NCBI GenBank assembly: GCA_024641895.1
Contig: JAHECE010000012.1
Span: 1-21,688, forward strand
Source: Actinomycetales bacterium
Lineage (GTDB): Bacteria; Actinomycetota; Actinomycetes; Actinomycetales; JAHECE01
Direction of reading: 5' to 3'
DNA length: 21,688 nucleotides
Part shown: positions 1 through 7,447 of the stretch, piece by piece
How positions within the stretch are numbered: position 1 is the stretch's first letter
Layout: every line of letters starts with the position of its first letter
Position numbers and translations under genes: made by a program
Notes under the pieces: model-generated
The model's database searches: none
The model's input: only the letters and a program-made list of their open reading frames with translations
What the model was told of the DNA's origin: nothing

Positions 1-460
1 AACAGGTCAAGTTCCGTTGCGTCGAGGTCGCGTGGCCTGGCTTGGACGAGTTCTACCCCTGCTTCGGTTTTCCCGGGTAGCAGACACCCGACAGGGCACG
101 AGCACTGTTTGGTCCGAGCCGGCGCCCAGGCGCTTGCTCCTCCACTCCCGGTGTCCGAGCGCAGGGACGTGCCGCGCATCCGGGCGAGGCGCAGCCCGTA
201 GGTCGGGATCATGTCGCGTGGCGCCGACCTGGCCGTGGGCGATGTCGGTGACCTCCTCGAGGAGCTTCTCAGCGAAAGAGGCCACGTGCGCTTCTCTGAC
301 CGCGGCCTGTCCGCACGGCGTCAAGAGTGCTCTAGCCGAGCTCGATCGCGGCAGGTAGGGTCGGGCGAACGGCGCCCGGCCGGGCCCGCCGATGGTGGCG
401 AGGTCGTGGCCGTTTCTTCTTCCGTCGGCCTGCAGACGTCGAAAGAACCCAAGGGGATTC
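1..460. other. 460 bp without a recognisable gene
   Basis: No reading frame here gives a protein I recognise. A minus-strand frame is open from about 462 down to 7 and plus frames are open from 17 and 211, but their translations are Arg/Pro/Ala-rich, as expected of chance frames in GC-rich DNA, and lack any motif. The stretch must hold the promoter of the oxidase-decarboxylase operon that begins at 461, but no convincing -35/-10 pair was found. It could also hold a decayed gene. Confidence 0.5.
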
Positions 461-2398
461 ATGGCTCATTTCACGCGCGCCCAGATTCCGGCGCGCACCG
501 AGGTTCCGAGCGAGGCCGACGTCGTCGTGGTCGGGGCCGGCATGTCGGGCTTGTACGTGACGTGGCGACTCCTGCGCGAGGACCCCAACCTGCGGATCTG
601 CGTGCTGGAGAAGCTCGACCGCACCGGCGGGCGGCTCGACTCCGACGTCGTGCACTTCCCGGCCGCGGATGTGAAGGAGGAGGAGGGCGGGATGCGCTTC
701 ACCTTCGACACCATGGACGACGTGATGGCACTCTTCCTCACGCTGGGGATCGACGACCGGATTGTTCCGTTCCCGATGGGCAGCGACGGGAACAACCGGC
801 TGTGCTTCCGAGGCCGTTCCTTCAGCAAGGCGGACGCGGCGAAGGACGACTTCGCGATCTGGGGCGACTTGTACGACCTCGCCCTCCCGGAGCAGGGTGT
901 GGATCCCACCACCATCATCGACACGGTCTTCAACCGGATCCTTGCCGAGAATCCCGACTTCACGCAGCGGCCGAACCCCCGGACTCCCGAGTTCTGGCAG
1001 GCATTCAGGCTCTCGTGCGGTTGGAACGGCGTGACCCTCAAGGACTGGACGCTCTGGGGCCTGCTGGACTCGATGGGCTACTCGAACGAGGCCATCACGC
1101 TGCTCTTCCGACTGCTCGGCTTCAACGGCACCTTCCTGTCGACGATGAACGCCGGTGAGGCCTTCCAGCTCCTGGAGGACTTCCCCGCCGAGCCGCAGTT
1201 CAAGACCCTCGAGGACGGCTTCAGCACGCTGCCCAATGCTCTCGTGAGCGAGATCGGCGTCGACCGCATCTTCCTCGAGACCACCGTTGACCGGATCGAG
1301 GAGGCCGGCGGCGGCGGCTATGCGCTTCGCTGGACCACCCGCAGCGGGGGCAGCGTGACGACGGGCAGCGTGACCGCGCCCAAGGTGGTGCTAGGGCTCC
1401 CTCGGCTGGCGCTGGAGGAGCTCTTCATCAGTTCCGACGTCCTGAACCGGGTTGATGGGGCACGCGCGCACGCCTTGTGGAACACCCTGCAGACCACGAC
1501 GGACCAGGCACTGCTCAAGGTCAACCTCTACTACCCCACGGCCTGGTGGGGCAACGCGCTGACCGGCGAGGCGCCGGTGTCCTTCGGCCCGAACTTCACG
1601 GACCTCCCGATGGGGACCGTCTACCCGTTCTACGCGATCGACCCGGCCGTGTACGCCGGACTCGAGTACGAGGAGTGGCTGGCGCATGCGGCCTCGCAAC
1701 CCACGCCCGAAGTCCGGGCACGGCTGGATGCGATCGCGACCGCCAAGTACGACAAGCCGGCAGCACTCACCATCTACTGCGACTACCTCAACATCAACTT
1801 CTGGCGGGCGCTCCAGCAGAGCGGGCCGTTGTTCGATTCGCAGATGCAGCGGGCGACCTCCGCCGCGGACCCCCAGGTGATCTACCCGGCGTCCGAGGCG
1901 GTGGTCGAGGCCGCGACGCGGTTCTTCCGGCACCTGTTCAACACTCACTACGTCCCGCGCCCCGTGCTCACGAGCGCGCGGATCTGGAGCGGCGCCACCA
2001 CGTTCGGGGTGGACCCGGCAGAGCAGGTCGGCTACGGCGTCCACCAGTGGGGCCTGCATGCCGACGACCGGCAGGCGATGGCCGATCTCGTCCAGCCGGT
2101 GCTCGGCCTCTTCACCTGCGGTGAGGCGTTCTCGGACTACCAAGGCTGGGTAGAAGGCGCGCTGCGCTCCGCGGACAAGGTGCTCTCGGCCGGCTTCGGG
2201 CTGGACCCGATCAGCGAGGCCTATCAGTGCGAGACCGGGCAGACGCCGTCGGATGCGATCAAGTCGGCGTACGCCGAGCGGGCGCGGGCGAGCATCCGCG
2301 AGTACGTCGACCCGGAGTTCGAGGGAGAGTTGCACCTCGGCCGCATGGGCGCAGTCAGCCGGTTCGCCGCCCGCCTCACGTACTTCGACCGGAAGTGA
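461..2398 (+). CDS. FAD-dependent amine oxidase (flavin monoamine / L-amino acid oxidase-like)
   Basis: 645 aa. Seen: an N-terminal Rossmann dinucleotide-binding motif GAGMSG at residues 25-30 after a beta strand VVVV, then an acidic strand end (CVLEKLDRTGGRL) typical of FAD binding in the amine oxidase family. Near the C terminus, GEAFSDYQGWVEGAL (about 554-568) matches the second FAD-contact motif of monoamine, polyamine and L-amino acid oxidases. The ATG at 461 is chosen because AAGGGG lies just upstream (451-456) and the longer frame from 392 adds a basic, non-conserved extension. No signal peptide, so probably cytosolic. Family chemistry is oxidation of an amine or amino acid to an imine, then an aldehyde or 2-oxo acid, with H2O2 release. 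The stop overlaps the start of the next gene, a ThDP decarboxylase, which favours an amino acid substrate (inference). It is longer than a typical monoamine oxidase (about 450-520 aa), and the substrate cannot be read from sequence. Confidence 0.85.
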   Translation: MAHFTRAQIPARTEVPSEADVVVVGAGMSGLYVTWRLLREDPNLRICVLEKLDRTGGRLDSDVVHFPAADVKEEEGGMRFTFDTMDDVMALFLTLGIDDRIVPFPMGSDGNNRLCFRGRSFSKADAAKDDFAIWGDLYDLALPEQGVDPTTIIDTVFNRILAENPDFTQRPNPRTPEFWQAFRLSCGWNGVTLKDWTLWGLLDSMGYSNEAITLLFRLLGFNGTFLSTMNAGEAFQLLEDFPAEPQFKTLEDGFSTLPNALVSEIGVDRIFLETTVDRIEEAGGGGYALRWTTRSGGSVTTGSVTAPKVVLGLPRLALEELFISSDVLNRVDGARAHALWNTLQTTTDQALLKVNLYYPTAWWGNALTGEAPVSFGPNFTDLPMGTVYPFYAIDPAVYAGLEYEEWLAHAASQPTPEVRARLDAIATAKYDKPAALTIYCDYLNINFWRALQQSGPLFDSQMQRATSAADPQVIYPASEAVVEAATRFFRHLFNTHYVPRPVLTSARIWSGATTFGVDPAEQVGYGVHQWGLHADDRQAMADLVQPVLGLFTCGEAFSDYQGWVEGALRSADKVLSAGFGLDPISEAYQCETGQTPSDAIKSAYAERARASIREYVDPEFEGELHLGRMGAVSRFAARLTYFDRK

Positions 2399-4203
2399 GG
2401 GGACCGGGGATCTCTGTATCCGCCCCGACCAGCGTCGCCGGCTACCTCAAGGCCCGGCTCGAGCAGCTCGGCCTGGACCGGATGTTCGGCGTCGCGGGAA
2501 ACTACACCGCGCCGTTTCTCGACACGATCCTGGCCGACCCCCTCTCACCGATCGCCATCACGGGAAGCCCGAACGAGCTCTGCGCAGGGTTCGCCGCCGA
2601 TGCCTACGCACGCTTTCGTGGTTTCGGCTGTCTCTACACCACGTACAGCGTGGGGTCATTCAGCCTGCTGAACGCCATCGCCGGGTCCTACGTGGAACGA
2701 GTGCCGGTCCTGCTCGTGAACGGGGCGCCGACCAGCAAGGAGACGAGCGTCGAGCAGAACGCCGCACTCCTGTACTCCCACACCACCGGCTACGACCTGG
2801 TGGACATCCACATGTTCCGCCCGGTCACCGCCGCGTGCGAACGGATCACCAACGGCGGCCAGGCCCCGTTCCAGATCGACTCCGTGCTCACCGCCATGCT
2901 GACCGACCATCGGCCCGGGTACCTGGAGGTGGCCGAGGACGTCTGGCGGGCGCCCTGCGCCGCACCTGTGGGCACACTCCGCTCGGGCGCCGGGCAGATC
3001 GTTGCCGCGCACGAGGCGCAGGACGCCGTGGCCGCCACCTTGGCGCTGATGGCGCAACGCCCGAAGTCCATCCTCTGGGCCGGAGCAGAGCTGCAGCGCT
3101 TCGGCCTCGAGAAGGAATTCCTCGCACTCCTGGACGCGATCAACGCGGGCCGCGAACCGGAGGAGCGCGTCCGCTTCGTGACCACATCGATGAGCAAGTC
3201 GGTGATCTCCGAGGACCACCCGTCCTTCGACGGCTGCGTCACCCTGGCGAATACCGAGATCCAGTCGCTCGTCGGCCGCGACGGGCTCATCCTGGGCCTC
3301 GGTGGCTGGACCACGAGCAAAGACACCGGCAACGACGTCATCAGCGGGCCCGGCACGGTTCTGGCCGCGAACGGCAGCGTCGTCATCGGCGCGGGCTTCT
3401 ACCCCCTGGTGGACCTCGACGCCTACGTGGAGGGGCTGACTGCGGCTTTCGCCGCCGATGAGCGGGTCCGGCCGAGGCGGCTCGGTAGGAGGCCTCTGAC
3501 CCGATTCGGCGCGGTAGCCGCCGGCGAGTCCGCGCCCGACGCCGTGCTCACCTACGACACCTTCTTCAGTGCGCTCGGTAGGTGGGTTGCCGTCGACGAC
3601 ATCCTCGTCGTCGACGCGGGCTTCCCCCTGATCGGCGCTCAAGGTGTGCACATCGCCGCCAAGGACGGCTTCGTGGCGCAAGCAGCCTGGTTGTCGATCG
3701 GCTACTCGGTCCCGGCCGCGACAGGAGTGGCCTGCGCCAATCCGGGGAAGCGTGCCGTCGTCGTCGTCGGGGACGGCGCCTTCCACGAGACGTGCCAGGC
3801 GGTATCCGACCACACGGCGCACGGTCACAACACCGCGGTGTTCGTGCTCTCGAACGGGCTGTACGGGATCGAGCAGTACCTGGTGAACCCGAACCCCTTC
3901 CGGACACCGCCAGTGGCCTACCCCGACCCCCTGCTGAACACGGCGTACCCGTACAACCTGCTTCCGGCGTGGGACTTCGTGGCGCTCGCCCAGGCATTCG
4001 GCGCTGTGGGGCGCCGGGCCTGCACGACGGCAGACCTCATGGCCGTGCTTGCCGAGATCAGGACGACCCCTGAGCGGAACTTCGTGGTTGAGGTCTGCCT
4101 ACCGATCGCGGACCTGCCGCACGTGCTCGCCGCCGCTGCCGCCGGCTCCGTAGGCGAGGACGAGATCGAGAACCCCGGCTGGCCGCCGGTGGACACCTTC
4201 TAG
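2395..4203 (+). CDS. ThDP-dependent 2-oxoacid decarboxylase-like enzyme (pyruvate/indolepyruvate decarboxylase family)
   Basis: 602 aa from a GTG that overlaps the oxidase stop by 4 nt (GTGA), implying translational coupling. Three-domain ThDP decarboxylase layout: N-terminal PYR domain with the cofactor-activating Glu (E61 in SPNELCAGFAADAYA), a central domain, and a C-terminal PP domain with the metal/ThDP motif GDGA (459-462) through N487, and E493 at the position of the conserved catalytic Glu of bacterial pyruvate decarboxylases. Overall pattern (FGVAGNY, YTTYSVGSFSLLNAIAGSYVERVPVL) follows pyruvate/indolepyruvate decarboxylases. Odd: the family's catalytic Asp in G-D-Y-N is Asn here (N36 in GNYT), and the usual His-His pair is Ser-His (S128-H129). 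Two of four catalytic side chains are therefore changed, so simple pyruvate decarboxylation is doubtful; a different 2-oxo acid or a carboligation is possible. The substrate probably comes from the upstream oxidase (inference). Confidence 0.85.
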   Translation: MRGPGISVSAPTSVAGYLKARLEQLGLDRMFGVAGNYTAPFLDTILADPLSPIAITGSPNELCAGFAADAYARFRGFGCLYTTYSVGSFSLLNAIAGSYVERVPVLLVNGAPTSKETSVEQNAALLYSHTTGYDLVDIHMFRPVTAACERITNGGQAPFQIDSVLTAMLTDHRPGYLEVAEDVWRAPCAAPVGTLRSGAGQIVAAHEAQDAVAATLALMAQRPKSILWAGAELQRFGLEKEFLALLDAINAGREPEERVRFVTTSMSKSVISEDHPSFDGCVTLANTEIQSLVGRDGLILGLGGWTTSKDTGNDVISGPGTVLAANGSVVIGAGFYPLVDLDAYVEGLTAAFAADERVRPRRLGRRPLTRFGAVAAGESAPDAVLTYDTFFSALGRWVAVDDILVVDAGFPLIGAQGVHIAAKDGFVAQAAWLSIGYSVPAATGVACANPGKRAVVVVGDGAFHETCQAVSDHTAHGHNTAVFVLSNGLYGIEQYLVNPNPFRTPPVAYPDPLLNTAYPYNLLPAWDFVALAQAFGAVGRRACTTADLMAVLAEIRTTPERNFVVEVCLPIADLPHVLAAAAAGSVGEDEIENPGWPPVDTF

Positions 4204-4260
4204 CGGCCCGCTGCACCGAGCCAAGCCGTGAGCAGCCGGGAGCCGATCCTCGCGGCCAGC

Positions 4261-4977
4261 TCAGCGGGAACGCGAGAATGCAGCGCGGGTGATCTCGAAC
4301 CGGAATGACTCGCGATAGGCGGGGGTTCCGAATCCCCATCCGGCGCGGAGCCTGGCCGGGATCGTGTACCCGCCGAACGTGGCCTCTCCTTCGAGGACGC
4401 CGCCGAAGGGGTGCAGGCCGTAGGTGCCGGAACTGGTCGGGTCGCCCCATCGCGGTACCGAGGCTGACTCAAGGCGGCCGTTGGGTGCAACCACCAGGCT
4501 CAGGAGGGTCTCCACGCCGTCGACGCTCAGCCGGACCTGCGCCCGGTTCGGCTCGGCCGGGTCGGGCGTCGACCACAGTGCCCCGCAGTCGGGATGGGCC
4601 GTCGAGGGCAGCCACATCGACTCGATGGCCAGTCGTCCACGCGCCGCGCGAACGACGTCGGACCCGGACGCACGCAAGAAGGGCACCACTCCGAACAGGC
4701 GGAAGTTGAGGCTCGCACGCCCGGAGCGCAGCTGGTCCACGCCGGTGAGCACGAGCGGGCCGTACCGCAGCCGTGCGGCCCAATGGAAGCCGACGGACGC
4801 CTCGAGTCGTTCGTGGGCGGTGAACGAGAACCAGCGCCCCTTCTGCAGGGTCGAGCCGCGGATCTCGAGCTCGACGGTGTCGGCGAGCGCCACGGCTGGT
4901 GCGATCGCGTGAGCGAGGTAGCGCTGCGCAACCTCGGGGAGGTCGTCTAGCGTCGAGCCACCTGCGACGATCGACAT
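4261..4977 (-). CDS. DUF6544-like conserved protein
   Basis: 238 aa. Resembles a family of actinobacterial proteins of unknown function (DUF6544/DUF6920 type), seen in LDDLPEVAQRYLAHAI at the N terminus, a RGSTLQKGRWFSFTAHE strand, the repeated basic/aromatic pattern WAARLRYGPLVLTGVDQL, a FRLFGVVPFLRASG segment and the C-terminal GGYTIPARLRAGWGFG. No signal peptide and no clear membrane span. The strand-rich layout suggests a beta-structured, possibly lipid- or ligand-associated fold. The ATG at 4977 is preceded by AGGAGG (4988-4993) at 10 nt. It converges on the decarboxylase gene across 57 bp and is followed upstream by about 275 bp in which I see no gene. Function unknown. Confidence 0.75.
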   Translation of the reverse strand: MSIVAGGSTLDDLPEVAQRYLAHAIAPAVALADTVELEIRGSTLQKGRWFSFTAHERLEASVGFHWAARLRYGPLVLTGVDQLRSGRASLNFRLFGVVPFLRASGSDVVRAARGRLAIESMWLPSTAHPDCGALWSTPDPAEPNRAQVRLSVDGVETLLSLVVAPNGRLESASVPRWGDPTSSGTYGLHPFGGVLEGEATFGGYTIPARLRAGWGFGTPAYRESFRFEITRAAFSRSR

Positions 4978-5253
4978 GGGTGGTGCGCCTCCTGCCCGTC
5001 ACTTCGGTGCGCGTCCCGCGAGGGGGAGGGCGCCGCCGACACGCGTCCGCCGCCGCCCGGCAACCACCTGGACTGCGTTGATGATAGGTGGCTCTCGCGG
5101 GCGGTCCTTTCCGGGGCCAGCAGCGACCCTCGACACCGGCGCTTCCCTGTTCTTCGACCACCGCGACCCGGCGATGGTCACCTGGCTCAACAGCCGTGCC
5201 GAGGCCTGGATCGGAGGGAGGTGGGGAATTCCGGTGCTCGGCCGCCAGGCGAA

Positions 5254-5712
5254 TCAGGCCAGCGGCACGATCAGCTCGGTGAGGAGCTCCTGCGGCGGGG
5301 TGCTACCGGGGTCGCTGAGGTACACCTCGCGCATCGGGCCGCCGGGCTGTCGGCCGCTGCGGTGGACCCAGTCCAGGACGCGTTGCCATGCCGGTCCCAT
5401 CTCGGTGTACGGCCCTGTGTAGAGCAGCGCCGCACCCTCGACGGCGGGCAGCTCCTCGAGCTGGACGCCGCCTGCGGCGACGGCGCCCGGCGCAACGGGC
5501 ATGCCCACGAGGAACGTGAACTCCTCGCCGGGCATCTCGGGGTAGAGGCTGAACGGGGGGCCTACGACGTGCGCCCCGGTAGCCGTTGCGTGGTGCATCA
5601 GCTGGGCGAACCCGTCGCCCATTCCGGCGGCCACATCGGCCATCTTCACGTGCTTGCTCACCAGTAGGACGCTCTGCACCGGGAACTGCTTGATCACGAT
5701 GTCCGGTGCCAT
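5254..5712 (-). CDS. GyrI-like small-molecule-binding domain protein
   Basis: 152 aa, a stand-alone GyrI-like domain (the effector-binding fold of AraC/MerR-type multidrug regulators and of SbmC/GyrI). Seen: the opening strand IVIKQFPVQSVLLVSKHVKMADVAAGMGDGFAQLMHH, the middle FTFLVGMPVAPGAV, and the typical PAVEGAALLYTGPYTEMGPAWQRVLDWVHRSGRQPGG, followed by REVYLSDPGSTPPQELLTELIVPLA, where family members end with a strand carrying the ligand-contacting Glu (TELIVPL). No DNA-binding helix-turn-helix is attached, so it is not itself a repressor of the AraC/MerR type. It may bind or hydrolyse small cyclic or aromatic compounds, as some stand-alone members do. GGGAGG lies 4 nt before the ATG. Neighbours give no pathway. 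Confidence 0.85.
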   Translation of the reverse strand: MAPDIVIKQFPVQSVLLVSKHVKMADVAAGMGDGFAQLMHHATATGAHVVGPPFSLYPEMPGEEFTFLVGMPVAPGAVAAGGVQLEELPAVEGAALLYTGPYTEMGPAWQRVLDWVHRSGRQPGGPMREVYLSDPGSTPPQELLTELIVPLA

Positions 5713-5909
5713 GGCACCTCCCGTCCAGGGGGCGGCCTGAGCCGTCGCGACTCCGTTGCTTCAGCCAGTTAACACCCGCGGGCTCCAGACGTGGCCGGAT
5801 CGGCGACGGTGCGGGCCGCAGCCGGTGCTTGGCGACCAGTACCCCGCCACGACGGACTCGGATGGCCTTCGAGCCGCGGGCTCGCGAGCGCCGCGCTCCG
5901 TGGCCTGGG

Positions 5910-6107
5910 CTAGCGTGCGTTCGCTCCCACGCTCAAGGGGTGCCGGGCCGCGTCGTCGGCCGGCGACGCCGGGGCGAGCGTCTCGAGGTCGACCCGGGTT
6001 GCGGGGTGGAGGTAGAGGTCGTAGGCCTCGGCCCAGTCGCGGCCGCTCTCGCACGCCGCTCGCCACGCATGCCAGCGCTGCACGTTCTCAGCAGTTGAAT
6101 CCTGCAT
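5910..6107 (-). CDS. 65-aa hypothetical protein
   Basis: Small protein with no family I recognise. The reason to call it is a very strong ribosome binding site, AAGGAGGG (6114-6121 on the opposite strand), 6 nt before the ATG at 6107. The N-terminal part (NVQRWHAWRAACESGRDWAEAYDLYLHPATRVDLETL) is helical and Trp/Tyr-rich; the last 20 residues are Ala-rich and probably disordered. No signal peptide or membrane segment. About 115 bp upstream of its start lies a LacI-type palindrome that might control it. Function unknown. Confidence 0.6.
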   Translation of the reverse strand: MQDSTAENVQRWHAWRAACESGRDWAEAYDLYLHPATRVDLETLAPASPADDAARHPLSVGANAR

Positions 6108-6221
6108 GTCGAACCCTCCTTGCTGCCCGGTCGTGCCTGGTCCAGCTGGTCACCGGCCGGCGGCCCGTCGGGGGGCGGCGCATCGGACCGCGATCCGGTG
6201 AGGAAAGTCTTGCACGGAGTC

Positions 6222-6235
6222 AGTAAGCGCTTGCA
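6222..6235. promoter_or_regulatory. LacI/CcpA-type operator-like palindrome
   Basis: AGTAAGCGCTTGCA fits the LacI-family operator pattern TGNAANCGNTNNCA at all defined positions but the first, with the central AAGCGCTT palindrome. It lies in the 263-bp gap upstream of the 65-aa gene. No LacI-family regulator is in the window, so the link is by pattern alone. Confidence 0.35.
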
Positions 6236-6370
6236 GAGGCACGCCCGCACGGACCCGCATTCGGCACGCATGCCGAGGCGGATCCCGCAAAAAGTGCTCC
6301 TGGCCAGGATCTGCGGTGCGGATGCGCCATATCGTGGACGGCCCGAAAGAGTAGGTTCCGCCACCGTCGC

Positions 6371-6841
6371 TCAGGGCCGGAAGGCCACCGCCGGGAAGCG
6401 CGCCGCGGCCTCATTCATTGCGGCAGGGGTGATCCCGCCCGCGAGCCCGAGCTTCGGTGCGAGCGCGCGCCATGCGCGAGGATGCGCCTTCGCGTACCCG
6501 CGCAGGAGCCGTTCGGCCTCGGAGGCGTCGAGGACCCGGTGCCGGGGCTGTCGCCACCGCTCGGCACCGACGCGGACCTCGAGGGGCGGAGCTGCGCTGA
6601 TGTTACGGAACCAGTCGCTCTGCTCGCCCCAGGCCGAGACCACGAAGGCCTCCGGCGTAGTTCGGTCGAAGCGAGCCACCTCGAGGACGACGTCGCGGCG
6701 TTGTCCGCTGGTGCGCCCGGTGTGTGCCAGGTAGAGGAACCGGTGACCCAGCAGGCGGCCGGCGCCGACCCGGTATACCCAGGCCGGCGCCCGCAGGAGG
6801 AGCCGGAGCAGCCCGGTAGGCCGCCTGTCCACCATCGCCAC
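6371..6841 (-). CDS. F420-type nitroreductase family (DDN-like) oxidoreductase
   Basis: 156 aa, close to the family's usual 140-160. Seen: a basic/aromatic N terminus (LLRLLLRAPAWVYRVGAGRLLGHRF), the signature LYLAHTGRTSGQRRDVVLEV, then FVVSAWGEQSDWFRNISAAPPLEVRVGAERW and a C-terminal AERLLRGYAKAHPRAWRALAPKLG. This is the pattern of the split-barrel deazaflavin (F420)-dependent nitroreductase family that includes mycobacterial Ddn. These use reduced F420 to reduce quinones, nitroaromatics or related electrophiles, sometimes at the membrane face. The GTG at 6841 is preferred over the ATG at 6835 because AAGGAG (6854-6859) is 12 nt from the first and 18 from the second. Only 26 bp separate it from hsp20 upstream, so it is probably co-transcribed and thus indirectly under the CIRCE operator (inference). 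Physiological substrate unknown. Confidence 0.88.
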   Translation of the reverse strand: MAMVDRRPTGLLRLLLRAPAWVYRVGAGRLLGHRFLYLAHTGRTSGQRRDVVLEVARFDRTTPEAFVVSAWGEQSDWFRNISAAPPLEVRVGAERWRQPRHRVLDASEAERLLRGYAKAHPRAWRALAPKLGLAGGITPAAMNEAAARFPAVAFRP

Positions 6842-6867
6842 GGCGCTGCTCGGCTCCTTCCGTTGCC

Positions 6868-7317
6868 TCAGCTGCTCGTCACCCGAGGCTGAGCCGACCT
6901 GTTGCTGGACGCGACCTCGATGCGACGCGGCTTGGCGCGCTCCGCCACCGGGATCGTCACCGTGAGGACGCCGTTGGAGTAGTCCGCCGTGATGTGCTCG
7001 GCGTCGATGCCGTCACCGAGGGAGAGCTGTCGCAGGTAGGAACCCGCGAACCGCTCGCTGGTGATCCACTGCTTGACCTCCTCGTCCGTGGCGAGCGTGC
7101 GCTCGGCCCGGATCGTGAGGGTGCCGTTGTCGACGGCCACGTCCACTGAGCCCGGGTCGACGCCCGGCAGGTCCGCGTGCAGGACGTAGGCGTCACCGGC
7201 GCGGTAGAGGTCCATCGGCATGAAGCGGGGAGCGCGTTGCGTGCCTGCCGGTGTCCCGAGGAGTTGCTCGGTCAAGCGGTCGAGGTCGCGGAAGGGGTCG
7301 AAGCGAAGCACGGTCAC
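6868..7317 (-). CDS. Hsp20 / alpha-crystallin small heat shock protein
   Basis: 149 aa cytosolic ATP-independent holdase chaperone. N-terminal arm MTVLRFDPFRDLDRLTEQLL is typical of actinobacterial Hsp20. The alpha-crystallin domain spans about residues 32-138, from PMDLYRAGDAYVLHADLPGVDPGSVDVAV through FAGSYLRQLSLGDGIDAEHITADYSNGVLTVTIPV, with the A/G-x-L-N/T motif as GVLTVTIPV. The I-x-I-like tail is RRIEVAS. The start is uncertain. GTG at 7317 sits directly after GGAGGTGA (7318-7325), which is very close; GTG at 7311 is 9 nt from GGAGG and would give MLRFDPF. A perfect CIRCE inverted repeat lies 68 bp upstream, so HrcA control and heat induction are expected. The F420-type nitroreductase gene follows after 26 bp. 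Confidence 0.95.
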   Translation of the reverse strand: MTVLRFDPFRDLDRLTEQLLGTPAGTQRAPRFMPMDLYRAGDAYVLHADLPGVDPGSVDVAVDNGTLTIRAERTLATDEEVKQWITSERFAGSYLRQLSLGDGIDAEHITADYSNGVLTVTIPVAERAKPRRIEVASSNRSAQPRVTSS

Positions 7318-7385
7318 TCACCTCCAACGAGTAGCCAAGACGGTCGCCCGCCCCCGTGGCGGCGACCACCGTGCACCTTCATTTT

Positions 7386-7412
7386 CTAGCACTCTCCCCC
7401 GGAGAGTGCTAG
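7386..7412. promoter_or_regulatory. CIRCE operator (HrcA binding site)
   Basis: Perfect inverted repeat CTAGCACTC-N9-GAGTGCTAG, differing from the CIRCE consensus TTAGCACTC-N9-GAGTGCTAA only in the outermost base pair, with the canonical 9-bp spacer. It lies between the ABC permease gene and hsp20, on the upstream side of hsp20. No T-run follows on either strand in the way an intrinsic terminator would need on the minus strand, so an operator is the better reading. HrcA itself is not in the window. Confidence 0.93.
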
Positions 7413-7447
7413 TCCCGGAAAGGGTGCGCCAGGTCGCACTCGGGAGC

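Noticed and set aside
5080..5253. Plus-strand frame between the DUF6544-like and GyrI-like genes as a small gene or gene remnant
   Set aside because: No ribosome binding site, no recognised motif, and it runs into the coding region of the opposite-strand GyrI-like gene.
6261..6276. Hairpin TCGGCA-CGCA-TGCCGA as terminator for the F420-type nitroreductase gene
   Set aside because: About 95 bp past the stop with no T-run; too weak to call.
7386..7412. Inverted repeat read as an intrinsic terminator of the ABC permease gene
   Set aside because: In the minus-strand direction it is followed by A-rich, not T-rich, sequence, and it matches the CIRCE consensus with the exact 9-bp spacer.
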